Origin: an uncultured Eubacteriales bacterium
GTDB taxonomy: Bacteria > Bacillota > Clostridia > Christensenellales > Aristaeellaceae
Reading direction: 5' to 3'
Length of the DNA stretch: 40,400 nt
NCBI GenBank assembly: GCA_902765735.1
Contig: CACXBB010000021.1
Location: 1 to 40,400, forward strand
Shown here one piece after another: positions 24,635-33,308 of the stretch; the stretch's first letter is position 1, and each line of letters begins with the position of its first letter. The position numbers and the translations under genes were made by a program. Under the pieces are notes generated by a model. The model had not been told where the DNA came from, did no database searches, and saw only the letters and a list, made by a program, of their open reading frames with translations.

Positions 24635-24822
24635 GCGCAGGGGCGCCGATGCGGCGCCCGCCCAATCAGAATCCATGGTTTTCTGTCGGGCGGGCGGCGC
24701 ATCGCCGCCCCTACGCACAACGGGATTATTCCATCCGTAGGGACGCCATTCATGGCGTCCGCGGGCGGCATGAATGCCGCCCCTACGTCAGGGTTCCGGG
24801 CGATGAGGGCATCGCCCCTACT
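24635..24822. repeat. Cluster of four or more palindromic GTAGGGGCG-type repeats
   Basis: Successive hairpin units fill nearly the whole gap between the pseudo-ATPase and the permease: GGGGCGCCGATGCGGCGCCCG, GGGCGGCGCATCGCCGCCCC, GTAGGGACGCCATTCATGGC..., GGGCGGCATGAATGCCGCCCC and GGGCGATGAGGGCATCGCCCC. The last supplies the TAG stop codon of the convergent permease gene (24818-24820). Confidence 0.75.
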
Positions 24823-26443
24823 CCCCGTTCTCTTCCTTCTGCCTCTCTGCGTTCAGCCGCTCGTACATCTCATGCTTTTTGCGCATCAGACGCTGGATCA
24901 GCATCATGACGCACAACCCGATGAATATGACCAGCATCATCAGGGAGCCCTCGAAGTGCAGTATGTCACGCACGGCCTGCAGGCTGTTGGCAGCCATCAG
25001 GCGCTTGCCGAGCCACATCAGCACCGAATAGAGCAGCAGCGCGAACATCACCACGCTGGAGGCGGAGGTGCCGGTGGACACGCCGGCGCGCACCACCGTG
25101 CGCAGGTAGAACACGAAGCCCAGCAGGCACCACAGCGAGAGCACCAGGAAGGCCTCGCTGCCCATGGTCTCCAGCGCGGACAGCTTCGGGATCAGCTGCA
25201 CGATGAGCAGCACGGCGGAGATGACGGTGCCGATGGCGCCCGTCACGATGATTTTGCGATTGCCGACCTCCCGGGCGACCTTCCAGGCGGAGGCGGAGGA
25301 ATAGCCGAAGGCGACGATGGCGCCGAAGGAGGTCAGCGAGATGAAGCAGTTCAGCGCGTTTCTGCCGAATATGGAGATCACGATGGAGATCACCATGATG
25401 GTGAGTATGCTGTAAGTGGTGTTTGAGAACTTCTCCGAGAGTATGCGATCCTCCGCCATGGTGGAGAGTATGCGGGCCGTGGCGCGGTAGGCCGCGATCA
25501 TGCCCGTCAGTATGGCGGCGATGGCGGCCACGGCGACGATGAACAGCCCCACGTCGCCCATGATCGCCTTCGCGACGTAGAAGACGGGGATCGAGGCGAC
25601 CCCGTCCAGCGCACCCAGGTCCGAGATGTACGCGCTCCACGAGGCGTAGCCTTCCGGCGCCGCGCAGGTGCTCACGAGGGTCAGCAGTATGTAGACGAGG
25701 CCGCTTAAGAGGATGGAGGCGATGATGATCGCCTTCGACCAGTGGATCTTGAAGTCAAAGTGCGCCGTCTCCAGCGAGATCACCTCAAAGCCCACGAAGG
25801 CCCAGGGCGTCAGCATGACGATTGAGAACAGCGCGTGGAGCCGGTTCCCGCCCTGGGTGCCGAAGGCGGGCTGCAGGCTGCCCAGGTGCGGCAGGCAGAA
25901 GCCGGCGACGATCAGCACGCAGACCAGCAAAACCACCGCCATGATGGTGTGCAGCGTCTGGAGCAGGGGCTTTGCGTTGATGAACAGCATGCCCACGATG
26001 GCCAGCGCGACGATGGACGCCCCGACCTCGCCCATGAAGATCACGTTCCCGGCGATGTGGTAGTAGTAGAAGCCCACCTGGAGGCTGCGGCCGAACATCA
26101 TGCGGATGACGGTGAACAGGGAGGTGGCGTTCAGAAAGACGATGGTGAGGTACGAGAGGCAGAGGAACCAGGCGCACAGGAAGGCGTGATCCCTGCCGAG
26201 GGCGTCCTTCGTGTAGGCGTACACGCCGCCCGTGCCCGGATTGTTCTTCATCAGAAAGGAGAAGTTCCCGCCGATGATCAGCATGGCGGCCATGCCGATG
26301 ACCATGGCGATCACCGTGCCGATGGGCCCCGCCACGGGCAGGAAGGTGGTCCCGGGCATTGAGAAGGCGCCCCAGCCGATGGCGCAGCCGAAGGCGATCG
26401 CCAGCACGTCCAGCGGCGATAGGTATCTGTCGTACTCGTTCAT
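24818..26443 (-). CDS. APC-superfamily amino acid permease
   Basis: A 541-aa integral membrane transporter with about 12-13 hydrophobic helices. The N-terminal helix motif FGCAIGWGAFSMPGTTFLPVAGPIG resembles the unwound substrate-binding GxG segment of APC transporters, and NNPGTGGVYAYTKDALGRDHAF is the family's conserved first loop. A later ISLETAHFDFKIHWSKAI also fits. It probably carries an amino acid or polyamine by ion coupling or exchange; the substrate cannot be read. GGAGG lies 8 bases before ATG 26443. A TTGCCC-17-TAGAAT promoter lies upstream. The C-terminus is a charged tail ending in NGE, and its TAG stop lies inside a palindromic repeat. Confidence 0.85.
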   Translation of the reverse strand: MNEYDRYLSPLDVLAIAFGCAIGWGAFSMPGTTFLPVAGPIGTVIAMVIGMAAMLIIGGNFSFLMKNNPGTGGVYAYTKDALGRDHAFLCAWFLCLSYLTIVFLNATSLFTVIRMMFGRSLQVGFYYYHIAGNVIFMGEVGASIVALAIVGMLFINAKPLLQTLHTIMAVVLLVCVLIVAGFCLPHLGSLQPAFGTQGGNRLHALFSIVMLTPWAFVGFEVISLETAHFDFKIHWSKAIIIASILLSGLVYILLTLVSTCAAPEGYASWSAYISDLGALDGVASIPVFYVAKAIMGDVGLFIVAVAAIAAILTGMIAAYRATARILSTMAEDRILSEKFSNTTYSILTIMVISIVISIFGRNALNCFISLTSFGAIVAFGYSSASAWKVAREVGNRKIIVTGAIGTVISAVLLIVQLIPKLSALETMGSEAFLVLSLWCLLGFVFYLRTVVRAGVSTGTSASSVVMFALLLYSVLMWLGKRLMAANSLQAVRDILHFEGSLMMLVIFIGLCVMMLIQRLMRKKHEMYERLNAERQKEENGE

Positions 26444-26496
26444 GGTTTGTTCCTCCGTCCGTCTCTCCGGTGCTTGGTTGGAAAGTCTATGACCAT

Positions 26497-26525
26497 ATTC
26501 TACCACAACTCCCCGCCGCGGGCAA
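26497..26525 (-). promoter_or_regulatory. Promoter of the permease gene
   Basis: On the minus strand, TTGCCC (26525-26520), a 17-base spacer and TAGAAT (26502-26497). It points away from the plus-strand promoter at 26542. Confidence 0.6.
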
Positions 26526-26541
26526 CCTCAAAATCTTCCTC

Positions 26542-26570
26542 TTGCCCAGCTTCGCCGTCCCTGCTATAAT
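26542..26570 (+). promoter_or_regulatory. Promoter of the coiled-coil gene
   Basis: TTGCCC at 26542-26547, a 17-base spacer and TATAAT at 26565-26570, preceded by TGC (extended -10). It is divergent from the permease promoter. Confidence 0.7.
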
Positions 26571-26611
26571 AGAGACAGCATCAAGCGACACATACAGAAA
26601 GGAGCCGCACC

Positions 26612-27244
26612 ATGTTCGGAAAGAAACAGATTCAGGAGCTGGAGGCCCAGCTTCAGACCACCCGGGAGGAGCTTAACCAGGCCACCTCGGAGAACGCCTC
26701 CCTCAGGGAGCAGCTGGAGGCCGCCAACCGGCAGATCGCCGCGCTGAAGGACCAGCTTCACGACTTCGACCTGGAGAAGGAAAAGGAGACCGCCGCCGCG
26801 CTCAAGGCGGAGTACGAGGGTCTGCGGAATCTCTACAAGCAGAAGAACCAGGAGTTCGACGATTCCAGGGAGGAGAAGGAGCAGACCTTCGCTCGGGATC
26901 AGGCGATCCAGCGCCACAACCTGGAAAACGAGATCCGGGACAACCGGCAGGCCAACCAGGACTACGTGGCGAACACGGTGCGTACCTTCGGGGAGAGCTA
27001 CAATTACTACCTCAATCAGATCAAGGTGCTCATGGACGCGCTGGGCAACGTGGCCGCCCAGACCGGCGAGGCGCTGTTCTCCCAGGAGAACGCGGATCTC
27101 AAGGAGCGCTTCGACAGCCAGATGCGCGGCGCGCTTAAGTCCAGCAGCGTCGGGGCGCTGCAGAACGCCCGGGAGGACGCGGAAGGCGGCGACACCGTGG
27201 AGGCGGAGATCGTGCCCGAGCCGCCCGTGCCCGTCATGGAGTGA
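26612..27244 (+). CDS. Cytoplasmic coiled-coil protein, unknown function
   Basis: A 210-aa soluble protein without signal peptide or membrane helix. Residues about 5-60 have a clear heptad pattern (IQELEAQLQTTREELNQAT, SLREQLEAANRQIAALKDQL) and residues 60-115 continue as a charged helix. The middle (FGESYNYYLNQIKVLMDALGNVA) may be a second helical bundle, and the C-terminal 30 residues are acidic and Pro-rich (EIVPEPPVPVME). No family is recognised. AAGGAG lies upstream of ATG 26612. It is monocistronic between a good promoter and a strong bidirectional terminator. It could be a structural or scaffolding protein; nothing in the context identifies a partner. Confidence 0.75.
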   Translation: MFGKKQIQELEAQLQTTREELNQATSENASLREQLEAANRQIAALKDQLHDFDLEKEKETAAALKAEYEGLRNLYKQKNQEFDDSREEKEQTFARDQAIQRHNLENEIRDNRQANQDYVANTVRTFGESYNYYLNQIKVLMDALGNVAAQTGEALFSQENADLKERFDSQMRGALKSSSVGALQNAREDAEGGDTVEAEIVPEPPVPVME

Positions 27245-27255
27245 TGCCAATATAT

Positions 27256-27305
27256 AAAGAGGCCGTCCCGAAACGCATCGCGGTGCGTTTCGGGACGGCC
27301 TCTTT
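27256..27305. terminator. Bidirectional terminator
   Basis: AAAGAGGCCGTCCCGAAACG and its complement form a perfect stem of about 22 bp with a short loop, with A and T runs at the ends. It serves the coiled-coil gene (plus) and the nucleoside transporter operon (minus). Confidence 0.9.
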
Positions 27306-27314
27306 CGCGTTGGC

Positions 27315-28310
27315 CTACCGTTCCTCGCGGAAGTAGGGCGTTCCCAGGCTGGCCGGGGGCTGGCTCTCCCGCTTGTTGCGCATGCTGGTGATGATCAGCA
27401 CGATGATGGTGACCACATAGGGCAGCATCTTGTAGATCTCCTTGATGGCCAGGTTCATGCCGGAGGGGATGTACATATGGAGGATGTACAGCCCGCCGAA
27501 CAGCACCGACGCGATGACGCCCACGTTGGGCCGCCAGATGGTGAATATGACCAGCGCGATGGACAGCCAGCCGCGGTCGCCGAAGGCGTTGTTGGACCAG
27601 ATGCCGGAGGCGTAGTCCATCACGTAGTAGAGCCCGCCCAGGCCGGCGATCATGGAGCCGATGCATGTGGCCACGTACTTGTAGCGGCCCACGTTGATGC
27701 CGGCGGAGTCGGCGGTGGCGGGGTTTTCGCCCACGGACCGAAGGTGCAGGCCCACGCGGGTGCGCCTTAATACGTAGCCCGACACCAGCGCGATGATCAC
27801 CGCGGCGTAGGCCAGCCAGCCGTAGGAGAGGAACACCTTGCCGAACCAGCCGGTGGTGTCGCCGATGGACAGGTGCCGCCTGAAGCAGTTGCTGGTGGCG
27901 GACAGCGCCAGGTAGGGCATGTCGGAGCCCGCCAGCTTGATCAGCGAGCCGCCGAAGAAGTTGCCGAAGCCCACGCCGAAGGTGGTCAGCGCCAGGCCGG
28001 TGACGTTCTGGTTGGCGCGCAGGGTGACCGTCAGAAAGCAGTACAGAAGCCCCATCAGGAAGGCCCCCAGCAGGCAGGACAGCGTGGGGATCAGTATCGC
28101 CAGAAAGGGGTTCATCGCCTCGGGGGAGGGCAGGGAGGATTCATACAGAAACCCGCCGATGACACCGGAGATCGCGCCCACGTACATCGTGCCGGGGATA
28201 CCCAGGTTCAGGTTGCCGGACTTCTCCGTGAGCGTCTCGCCGGTGGAGCCCAGTAAAAGCGGTATGCCCTGCATGACCGCCCGGGGAATGAAGGACACAA
28301 AATCGAACAT
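27315..28310 (-). CDS. Nucleoside-type ABC transporter permease 2 (NupQ-like)
   Basis: A 331-aa membrane protein of the BPD_transp_2 family with about 8-10 helices. The N-terminal GIPLLLGSTGETLTEKSGNLNLGIPG is the signature of the second permease of BMP-type (purine nucleoside) transporters, such as NupQ of Bacillus subtilis. A cytoplasmic loop, GENPATADSAGINV, contacts the ATPase. It should form a heterodimer with the permease encoded 3 bases upstream. AAGGAGG lies 8 bases before ATG 28310. It is the last gene of the four-gene operon. Confidence 0.9.
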   Translation of the reverse strand: MFDFVSFIPRAVMQGIPLLLGSTGETLTEKSGNLNLGIPGTMYVGAISGVIGGFLYESSLPSPEAMNPFLAILIPTLSCLLGAFLMGLLYCFLTVTLRANQNVTGLALTTFGVGFGNFFGGSLIKLAGSDMPYLALSATSNCFRRHLSIGDTTGWFGKVFLSYGWLAYAAVIIALVSGYVLRRTRVGLHLRSVGENPATADSAGINVGRYKYVATCIGSMIAGLGGLYYVMDYASGIWSNNAFGDRGWLSIALVIFTIWRPNVGVIASVLFGGLYILHMYIPSGMNLAIKEIYKMLPYVVTIIVLIITSMRNKRESQPPASLGTPYFREER

Positions 28311-28313
28311 CGC

Positions 28314-29411
28314 TCAGGCCTCCTTCCTGGCGGCATGCCGGAAGTTGATTTTATAGTTGATGAAGAACTCGCTGCCGATGATGAAGAACAGTATGATGCC
28401 GGTGAGGATGTCCGAGAAGGACTGATCCAGCCCGAAGCTCGTCGAGATCTCACCCGCGCCGCGCTGCAAGAACACGATCAGGAAGCTGGTGAGCACCATC
28501 CAGATGGGGTTGAACTTCGCCAGCCACGACACCATGACCGCCGTGAAGCCGCGCCCCGCGGTGATGGTGGTGGTCAGGGTGTGATCGGTGCCGCCGACCA
28601 GCAGCATGCCCGCCACGCCGCACAGGCCGCCGGAGAGCAGCATCGTGCGCACGATGACCCTGTCCACCTTGATGCCCACGTAGCGGGCCGTGCGCTCGCT
28701 CTCGCCGACCACAGCGATCTCATAGCCGTGCTTGGAGAAGTTCAGGTACACGTACATCGCCAGGCAGATGGCCCCGACGATCAGTATGTTCAGCAGGTAC
28801 TTCTGCCCGGCGATCACCGGCAGCCAGCCGATCTCCGACTGCTGGTTGATGATGCCGATCTTGCCCGCGCCCTTGGGCACCTCCCAGACGATGATGAAGA
28901 ACGCGACCAGCTGGGTGGCGATGTAGTTCATCATCAGCGTGAACAGGGTCTCGTTGGTGCCCCACCGGGCCTTGAAAAAGGCGGGGATGCCGCCCCAGAC
29001 GGCCCCGGCGATGATCGAGGCCACGATCATGCACAGTATCACGCCCCAGTTGGGCAGCACGTCGCGCAGGCAGATCATGCAGGCCGTGGTGGCCAGGCCG
29101 CCGACCAGCATCTGGCCCTCGCCGCCGATGTTCCAGAACCGCATCCGGAAGGCCGGGGTGACGGCCAGCGACACGCACAGCAGTATGGCGATGTTCTGAA
29201 ACAACACCCAGGCGCGCCGGGGGCTTCCGAAGGAGCCGCTCCAGATGGTGGCGTAGATGCTGATGGGGTTCTCGCCGGTGACCAGCATGGTGACCACCGC
29301 GCAGGCGATCAGTGCCAGCAGCACCGCGCAGCCCCGCACCAGCCAGCCCTTGTACCAGGGCAGCTCTCCGCGCTTGGAGATGTGAAACAGGGGTTCCTTC
29401 GCGTTATTCAT
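28314..29411 (-). CDS. Nucleoside-type ABC transporter permease 1 (NupP-like)
   Basis: A 365-aa membrane protein of the same permease family. Its signature is FRMRFWNIGGEGQMLVGGLA, matching the first permease of BMP-type systems (NupP-like), and WGTNETLFTLMMNYIATQL. The later GESERTARYVGIKV loop should bind the ATPase. ATG 29411 lies 8 bases after GGAGG and overlaps the ATPase stop by 8 bases (ATGAATAA), so translation is likely coupled. A GTG at 29420 is too close to the ribosome site. Confidence 0.9.
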   Translation of the reverse strand: MNNAKEPLFHISKRGELPWYKGWLVRGCAVLLALIACAVVTMLVTGENPISIYATIWSGSFGSPRRAWVLFQNIAILLCVSLAVTPAFRMRFWNIGGEGQMLVGGLATTACMICLRDVLPNWGVILCMIVASIIAGAVWGGIPAFFKARWGTNETLFTLMMNYIATQLVAFFIIVWEVPKGAGKIGIINQQSEIGWLPVIAGQKYLLNILIVGAICLAMYVYLNFSKHGYEIAVVGESERTARYVGIKVDRVIVRTMLLSGGLCGVAGMLLVGGTDHTLTTTITAGRGFTAVMVSWLAKFNPIWMVLTSFLIVFLQRGAGEISTSFGLDQSFSDILTGIILFFIIGSEFFINYKINFRHAARKEA

Positions 29412-30939
29412 TGGAGCCACCTCCGATTCGCGTCATCATCAGGCCCAGCTCGCGCTTGTCGGTCGTCCGACCGTCCACGATGCCGCTGACCCTGCCGCCG
29501 CACAGCACCAGTATCCGGTCGCAGAGCTCCACCAGCACGTCCAGGTCCTCGCCCACGTAGACCACCGCGACCCCGGCGGCCTTCTGCCGGTTGATGAGGT
29601 CGTAGATGGTGTAGGAGGAGTTGATGTCCAGCCCGCGCACGGCGTAGGCGGTCAACAGCACCGACGGAGCCTGGGTGATCTCCCGGCCCACCAGCACCTT
29701 CTGAACGTTGCCGCCGGAGAGCCGCCTGACCGGGGTGGCCAGGTTGGGGGTGACCACGTCCAGCTCCTCCACCACGTTTTCCGCCACGCGATGGGGGGTC
29801 TTGCGGTCGGTGAACACCGATTTTCCCCGGCGGAAGGTGCGCAGCATCATGTTGTCGGACAGGTCCATGTTGCCCACCAGGCCCATGCCCAGCCGGTCCT
29901 CCGGCACGAAGGACAGCGTCACGCCCATATCGTGGATCTGCCGGGGGTCCTTGCCGATCAGGTTTTCCCGGGTGCCGTCGTCCCAGATGTACTCGATCTT
30001 GCCGCGCTCCATGGGCTGAAGCCCCGCGATGGCCTCCAGAAGCTCCTTCTGACCGGAGCCGGAGATGCCCGCGATGCCCAGTATCTCGCCGGAGTTGGCG
30101 GTGAAGGACACGCCGTCCAGCTTGAGGATGCCCTCCTCGCTGCGCACGGTCAGGTCGCTGATCTCCAGCCGGGGCCGCGGGTTGACGGGCTCGGGCCGGT
30201 CGATGTTGAGCGACACGGCGCGGCCCACCATCATGTTGGTCATCTCCTGGGCGTTGGTCTCGGCGGTGACCATGTCGCCGATGTAGTGGCCGCCGCGCAG
30301 CACCGCCACCCGGTCCGAGAGGCTCTCCACCTCGTGCATCTTGTGGGTGATGATGACGATGGCCTTGCCGTCGTCGCGCATGTTCCGAAGCACGTTGAAC
30401 AGCTTGTCGGACTCCTGCGGCGTCAGTACGGCGGTGGGCTCGTCCAGGATCAGTATGTCCGCGCCGCGGTAGAGTACCTTGACGATCTCCACCGTCTGCT
30501 TCTGGGACACCGACATGTCGTAGATCTTCTGCTTCGGGTCCACCTCGAAGCCGTACTGCTTGCAGATGGCGTTGATCTTTTCCGTCGCCCCCTGCAGGTC
30601 CAGCTTGCCCTTGATGCCCAGCACGATGTTCTCCGCAGCGGTCAGCACGTCCACCAGCTTGAAGTGCTGGTGGATCATGCCGATGCCCAGATCAAAGGCG
30701 TCCTTCGGCGAACTGATGACGACTTCCCTGCCATCGATGAGGATTTGTCCCTCGTCCGGAAAGTAGATGCCGGCGAGCACGTTCATCAGCGTGGTCTTGC
30801 CGGAGCCGTTTTCGCCCAGCAGCGCCAGTATTTCGCCCCGGCGAATATCGAGGGAAATGTCATCGTTGGCGACGATGCCCTTGAACCCGAACCGCTTCGT
30901 GATGTGCCTGAGTTCAACGGCGGGCACCTTGTTCTGCAT
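29404..30939 (-). CDS. Nucleoside-type ABC transporter ATPase (NupO-like)
   Basis: A 511-aa double ABC protein. NBD1 is complete: GENGSGKTT (42-50), IHQHFKLVDVLTAAENI (Q-loop with the His-Phe typical of this group), signature MSVSQKQTVEIVKVL, Walker B ILILDEPTAVLT and H-loop IITHKMHEV. NBD2 has GISGSGQKE in place of Walker A, signature LSGGNVQKVLVGREI, and a weak Walker B (VLLTAYAVRGLD), as is usual for nucleoside transporters of this group. It energises both permeases. ATG 30939 is preferred because AAGGGG lies 8 bases upstream; GTG 30948 would abut that site. A hairpin at 30969 separates it from the binding-protein gene. Confidence 0.92.
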   Translation of the reverse strand: MQNKVPAVELRHITKRFGFKGIVANDDISLDIRRGEILALLGENGSGKTTLMNVLAGIYFPDEGQILIDGREVVISSPKDAFDLGIGMIHQHFKLVDVLTAAENIVLGIKGKLDLQGATEKINAICKQYGFEVDPKQKIYDMSVSQKQTVEIVKVLYRGADILILDEPTAVLTPQESDKLFNVLRNMRDDGKAIVIITHKMHEVESLSDRVAVLRGGHYIGDMVTAETNAQEMTNMMVGRAVSLNIDRPEPVNPRPRLEISDLTVRSEEGILKLDGVSFTANSGEILGIAGISGSGQKELLEAIAGLQPMERGKIEYIWDDGTRENLIGKDPRQIHDMGVTLSFVPEDRLGMGLVGNMDLSDNMMLRTFRRGKSVFTDRKTPHRVAENVVEELDVVTPNLATPVRRLSGGNVQKVLVGREITQAPSVLLTAYAVRGLDINSSYTIYDLINRQKAAGVAVVYVGEDLDVLVELCDRILVLCGGRVSGIVDGRTTDKRELGLMMTRIGGGSNE

Positions 30940-30968
30940 ATGTTTCACCCCTTCGGATAGTTAACAGC

Positions 30969-30998
30969 AAAGGCCCGGATCGCGTGGGTCCGGGCCTT
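30969..30998 (-). promoter_or_regulatory. Intercistronic hairpin after the BMP gene
   Basis: AAGGCCCGGA and TCCGGGCCTT form a 10-bp stem with a loop of about 9 bases. On the transcribed strand no T run follows, so it probably protects the upstream message and lets some transcripts continue into the ATPase gene. Confidence 0.6.
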
Positions 30999-31014
30999 AA
31001 ATGTCAGTGGGAAA

Positions 31015-32199
31015 TCAGAACGCGGTATCCAGCAGGGTGATGCCGTCGATCTGGAGGTCGAAGTAGGGCGCGGAGCGGTACTCGGACTCGTGGAAGTAGC
31101 CGTCCGCGACGACCTCGGTGTCGCCGGTGTAGGCCTCGTCGGTATCGACGTCAGCCATGTAGCTCTCCAGAGCCGCGCCGTCCTTGGTGAAGGTGGCGGT
31201 GTCGAACACGTGCAGCTCGCCGGCCTTCATGGCGGCCTCGGCGGCCTCGATGGCCTCGGCGGTGCCGGGGGCGGCGGCCTGCTCGTTCAGGGTCAGCAGC
31301 TCGACGGAGCCGGTCTCCAGAGTGCCTGTCCAGTCGGCGGGAATGGCCTCGCCGTTCTGAACGGCGTTGATGATGAACTCGAAGTAGGGCTCCCAGTTGA
31401 TGCGGGATGCCACGATGTAGGTGTTGGGGCAGGCGTCAGTGGCGGAGCCGTTGTAGAACACGAAGGGGATATTGGCGGCCTCGCAGGCGGTGGGCACGCC
31501 CATGGAGTCGGCGTGCTCGGAGATCACGACGCAGTTGTCGGCGATCAGCTTGGCGGCGCCTTCCTTCTCCAGCGCCTCGTCATACCAGGAGCCGGTGAAG
31601 GTGACTTCCATCGTGGCGGCGGGGCACACGGAGCGGGCGCCCAGGAAGAAGGAGGTGTAGCCGGAGATGACCTCGGCGTAGGTGAACGCGCCGATGTAGC
31701 CCAGCTTGGCCTGATCCTCGGTGATGGCGCCGGACTCGATCAGCTCGTTGAGCTTCAGGCCCGCGGCGATGCCGCCCAGGTAGCGGCCCTCGTAGATGGA
31801 GGCGAAGGCATTGTGGTAGTTGCTCAGACCCTCGGTGTGGGCGCGGGTGCCGGTGGCGTGGCAGAACTCGACCTCGGGGCACTCCTTGGCGGCCTGGATC
31901 ATGTAGTCCTCATGGCCGAAGGAATCCGCGAACACGATGTTGCAGCCGGCGTCCACCAGGTCCAGGGCGGCCTCGTAGCACTCCTGGCCCTCGGGGATGT
32001 TGGTCTTCAGAATGGACTCGACGCCCAGCTTCTCGCAGGCTTCGGTGGCCGCGTTGATGAAGTTGAGGTCGTAGGTGGAGTTCTCGTTGTGCAGGAAGAT
32101 GAAGCCGACCTTCGGGGTCTTGCCCTCGGCCATCGCGGTGGCGGAGAACAGACAGACGATCATGGCGATCGTCATCAGGATGCTGACCAGTTTCTTCAT
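31015..32199 (-). CDS. BMP-family substrate-binding protein (NupN-like)
   Basis: A 394-aa member of the basic membrane protein family, which binds purine nucleosides in characterised cases. Signal peptide MKKLVSILMTIAMIVCLFSA, cut near AMA-EG; then VGFIFLHNENSTYDLNF, a variant of the family's N-terminal GGxxDxSFN segment, DLVDAGCNIVFADSFGHEDYM, and GRYLGGIAAG, all typical. The family is usually lipid-anchored, but the only early Cys (in IVCLFS) does not fit a lipobox. GGAGG precedes ATG 32199 at 9 bases. It is first in the operon (binding protein, ATPase, permease, permease: the nupNOPQ order), from the promoter at 32269-32296. The exact nucleoside cannot be told. Confidence 0.9.
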   Translation of the reverse strand: MKKLVSILMTIAMIVCLFSATAMAEGKTPKVGFIFLHNENSTYDLNFINAATEACEKLGVESILKTNIPEGQECYEAALDLVDAGCNIVFADSFGHEDYMIQAAKECPEVEFCHATGTRAHTEGLSNYHNAFASIYEGRYLGGIAAGLKLNELIESGAITEDQAKLGYIGAFTYAEVISGYTSFFLGARSVCPAATMEVTFTGSWYDEALEKEGAAKLIADNCVVISEHADSMGVPTACEAANIPFVFYNGSATDACPNTYIVASRINWEPYFEFIINAVQNGEAIPADWTGTLETGSVELLTLNEQAAAPGTAEAIEAAEAAMKAGELHVFDTATFTKDGAALESYMADVDTDEAYTGDTEVVADGYFHESEYRSAPYFDLQIDGITLLDTAF

Positions 32200-32268
32200 A
32201 CCAAATACCTCCTGTATTTGCCCGGCGGTTTGCACGGTCCGGGAATAATTCTATCATACATTTCCCGT

Positions 32269-32296
32269 ATAATATCGGAAAGCACTTTCGTGTAAA
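32269..32296 (-). promoter_or_regulatory. Promoter of the BMP transporter operon
   Basis: On the minus strand, TTTACA (32296-32291), a 16-base spacer and TATTAT (32274-32269). Each hexamer matches the consensus at 5 of 6 positions. The leader is about 60 bases. Confidence 0.65.
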
Positions 32297-32373
32297 GATT
32301 GACGTTTCCGCCCGCAAATATACGAAAAAACAACCTGCGCGGCGGTGATCTCCCCGCATTGATTTGACAGCGG

Positions 32374-32382
32374 TGCTATAAT
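32374..32382 (+). promoter_or_regulatory. Extended -10 promoter of the phosphodiesterase gene
   Basis: TGCTATAAT is a perfect extended -10. A TTGACA lies only 7 bases upstream of TATAAT and cannot be its -35. The start would be near 32389, which argues for translation from ATG 32427 and not ATG 32388. Confidence 0.55.
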
Positions 32383-32426
32383 GGCATATGGGAATCAAAA
32401 CATACAAACCAAAGCGGGTGTTCGAT

Positions 32427-33245
32427 ATGCGACTGACGGGCTGGCTGATCGTACTGATTGCGGCGGCGGCGCTGATCTATCTGACCGCGCCGAACCCGAG
32501 GCGCGCTCGCATGGCGCGCTGGCGGCACGAGGTGTTTGCCCACCGGGGGCTGCACGACGTGGACCGGGGCATTGTGGAGAACACGCTGCCGGCCTTCGCG
32601 GCGGCCTGTGAAAACGGCTACGGCATGGAGCTGGACATACAGTTTTCGAAGGACTTCGAGGTGGTGGTGTTCCACGACGACACCTTAAAGCGCCTGGCCG
32701 GGGACCCGCGCCGGGTGGACGCCTGCACCCTCGAGGAACTCCGGGCCTTCCGCCTCCACGGGGTGGCGGACGCCCGCATCCCCACGCTCAAAGAGGTGCT
32801 TCGACTGGTGGACGGCCGCACGCCGCTGCTGATTGAATTGAAGAGCGGCAGAAACAACGCCCGGCTGTGCCGGGCGCTGATGGAACTGCTCAGGGACTAT
32901 AAGGGCGAGTACATCGTGGAATCCTTTAACCCGCTGATCGTGGGCTGGTTCCGGTTAAACGCCCCCGGGGTGGTGCGCGGCCAGCTGGTGTGCCCCATGC
33001 GGGAGTACATCGCCCAGGCCAGCCGCATCAGCGCCTTCTTCATGTCCGGCCTGCTGCTCAACTGCGTGGGACGCCCCGACTTCGTGGCCTATAACGCCAA
33101 CGCCGCCCGCTTCTTCTCGCCCCACTTCCAGCGCTTCGTGTTCCATACCCCCATGGCCGCGTGGACGGTGCGGAGCGAGCCGTTGCAGGCGGTGGTCAGG
33201 AAGCGGGGGGAGATAAGCATATTTGAGAGAATGGGAAATGGGTAA
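32427..33245 (+). CDS. Membrane-anchored glycerophosphodiester phosphodiesterase
   Basis: A 272-aa enzyme that hydrolyses glycerophosphodiesters to an alcohol and glycerol-3-phosphate. One N-terminal helix (GWLIVLIAAAALIYLTA) is followed by the GDPD TIM barrel. Catalytic and metal motifs are FAHRGLHD (His), ENTLPAF (Glu), MELDIQFSKD (Glu-x-Asp) and VVVFHDDTLKRL (His). The later LIELKSG also fits, as does the C-terminal barrel half. ATG 32427 is preferred because the only plausible promoter puts the transcript start at the upstream in-frame ATG 32388. The final residues FERMGNG and the TAA stop are encoded by a GGGAAAT-type low-complexity repeat, so the native C-terminus may have been altered. 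Confidence 0.87.
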   Translation: MRLTGWLIVLIAAAALIYLTAPNPRRARMARWRHEVFAHRGLHDVDRGIVENTLPAFAAACENGYGMELDIQFSKDFEVVVFHDDTLKRLAGDPRRVDACTLEELRAFRLHGVADARIPTLKEVLRLVDGRTPLLIELKSGRNNARLCRALMELLRDYKGEYIVESFNPLIVGWFRLNAPGVVRGQLVCPMREYIAQASRISAFFMSGLLLNCVGRPDFVAYNANAARFFSPHFQRFVFHTPMAAWTVRSEPLQAVVRKRGEISIFERMGNG

Positions 33246-33261
33246 TGGGAAATGGGAAATG
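33231..33261. repeat. Low-complexity GGGAAAT repeat across a stop codon
   Basis: ATGGGAAATGGGTAATGGGAA and two further GGGAAAT-like units. The stop codon TAA (33243-33245) of the phosphodiesterase gene is part of it. Confidence 0.75.
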
Positions 33262-33266
33262 AAAAA

Positions 33267-33303
33267 GCCGCGTTTGTGTACAATCATTGTACCTAAACGC
33301 GGC
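33267..33303. terminator. Long hairpin, probable terminator
   Basis: GCCGCGTTT pairs with AAACGCGGC, and inside it GTACAAT pairs with ATTGTAC, with a 2-base mismatch between the stems. It follows the phosphodiesterase gene. There is no long T run, so termination strength is uncertain. Confidence 0.55.
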
Positions 33304-33308
33304 AGTAT

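Noticed and set aside
28335-29489. A 384-codon plus-strand frame opposite the NupP-like permease
   Set aside because: His/Asp/Gly-rich antisense translation without domain; the permease on the other strand has clear family motifs and a ribosome site.
32364-32382. TTGACA and TATAAT as a classical promoter
   Set aside because: They are only 7 bases apart. Only the extended -10 is kept as a candidate.
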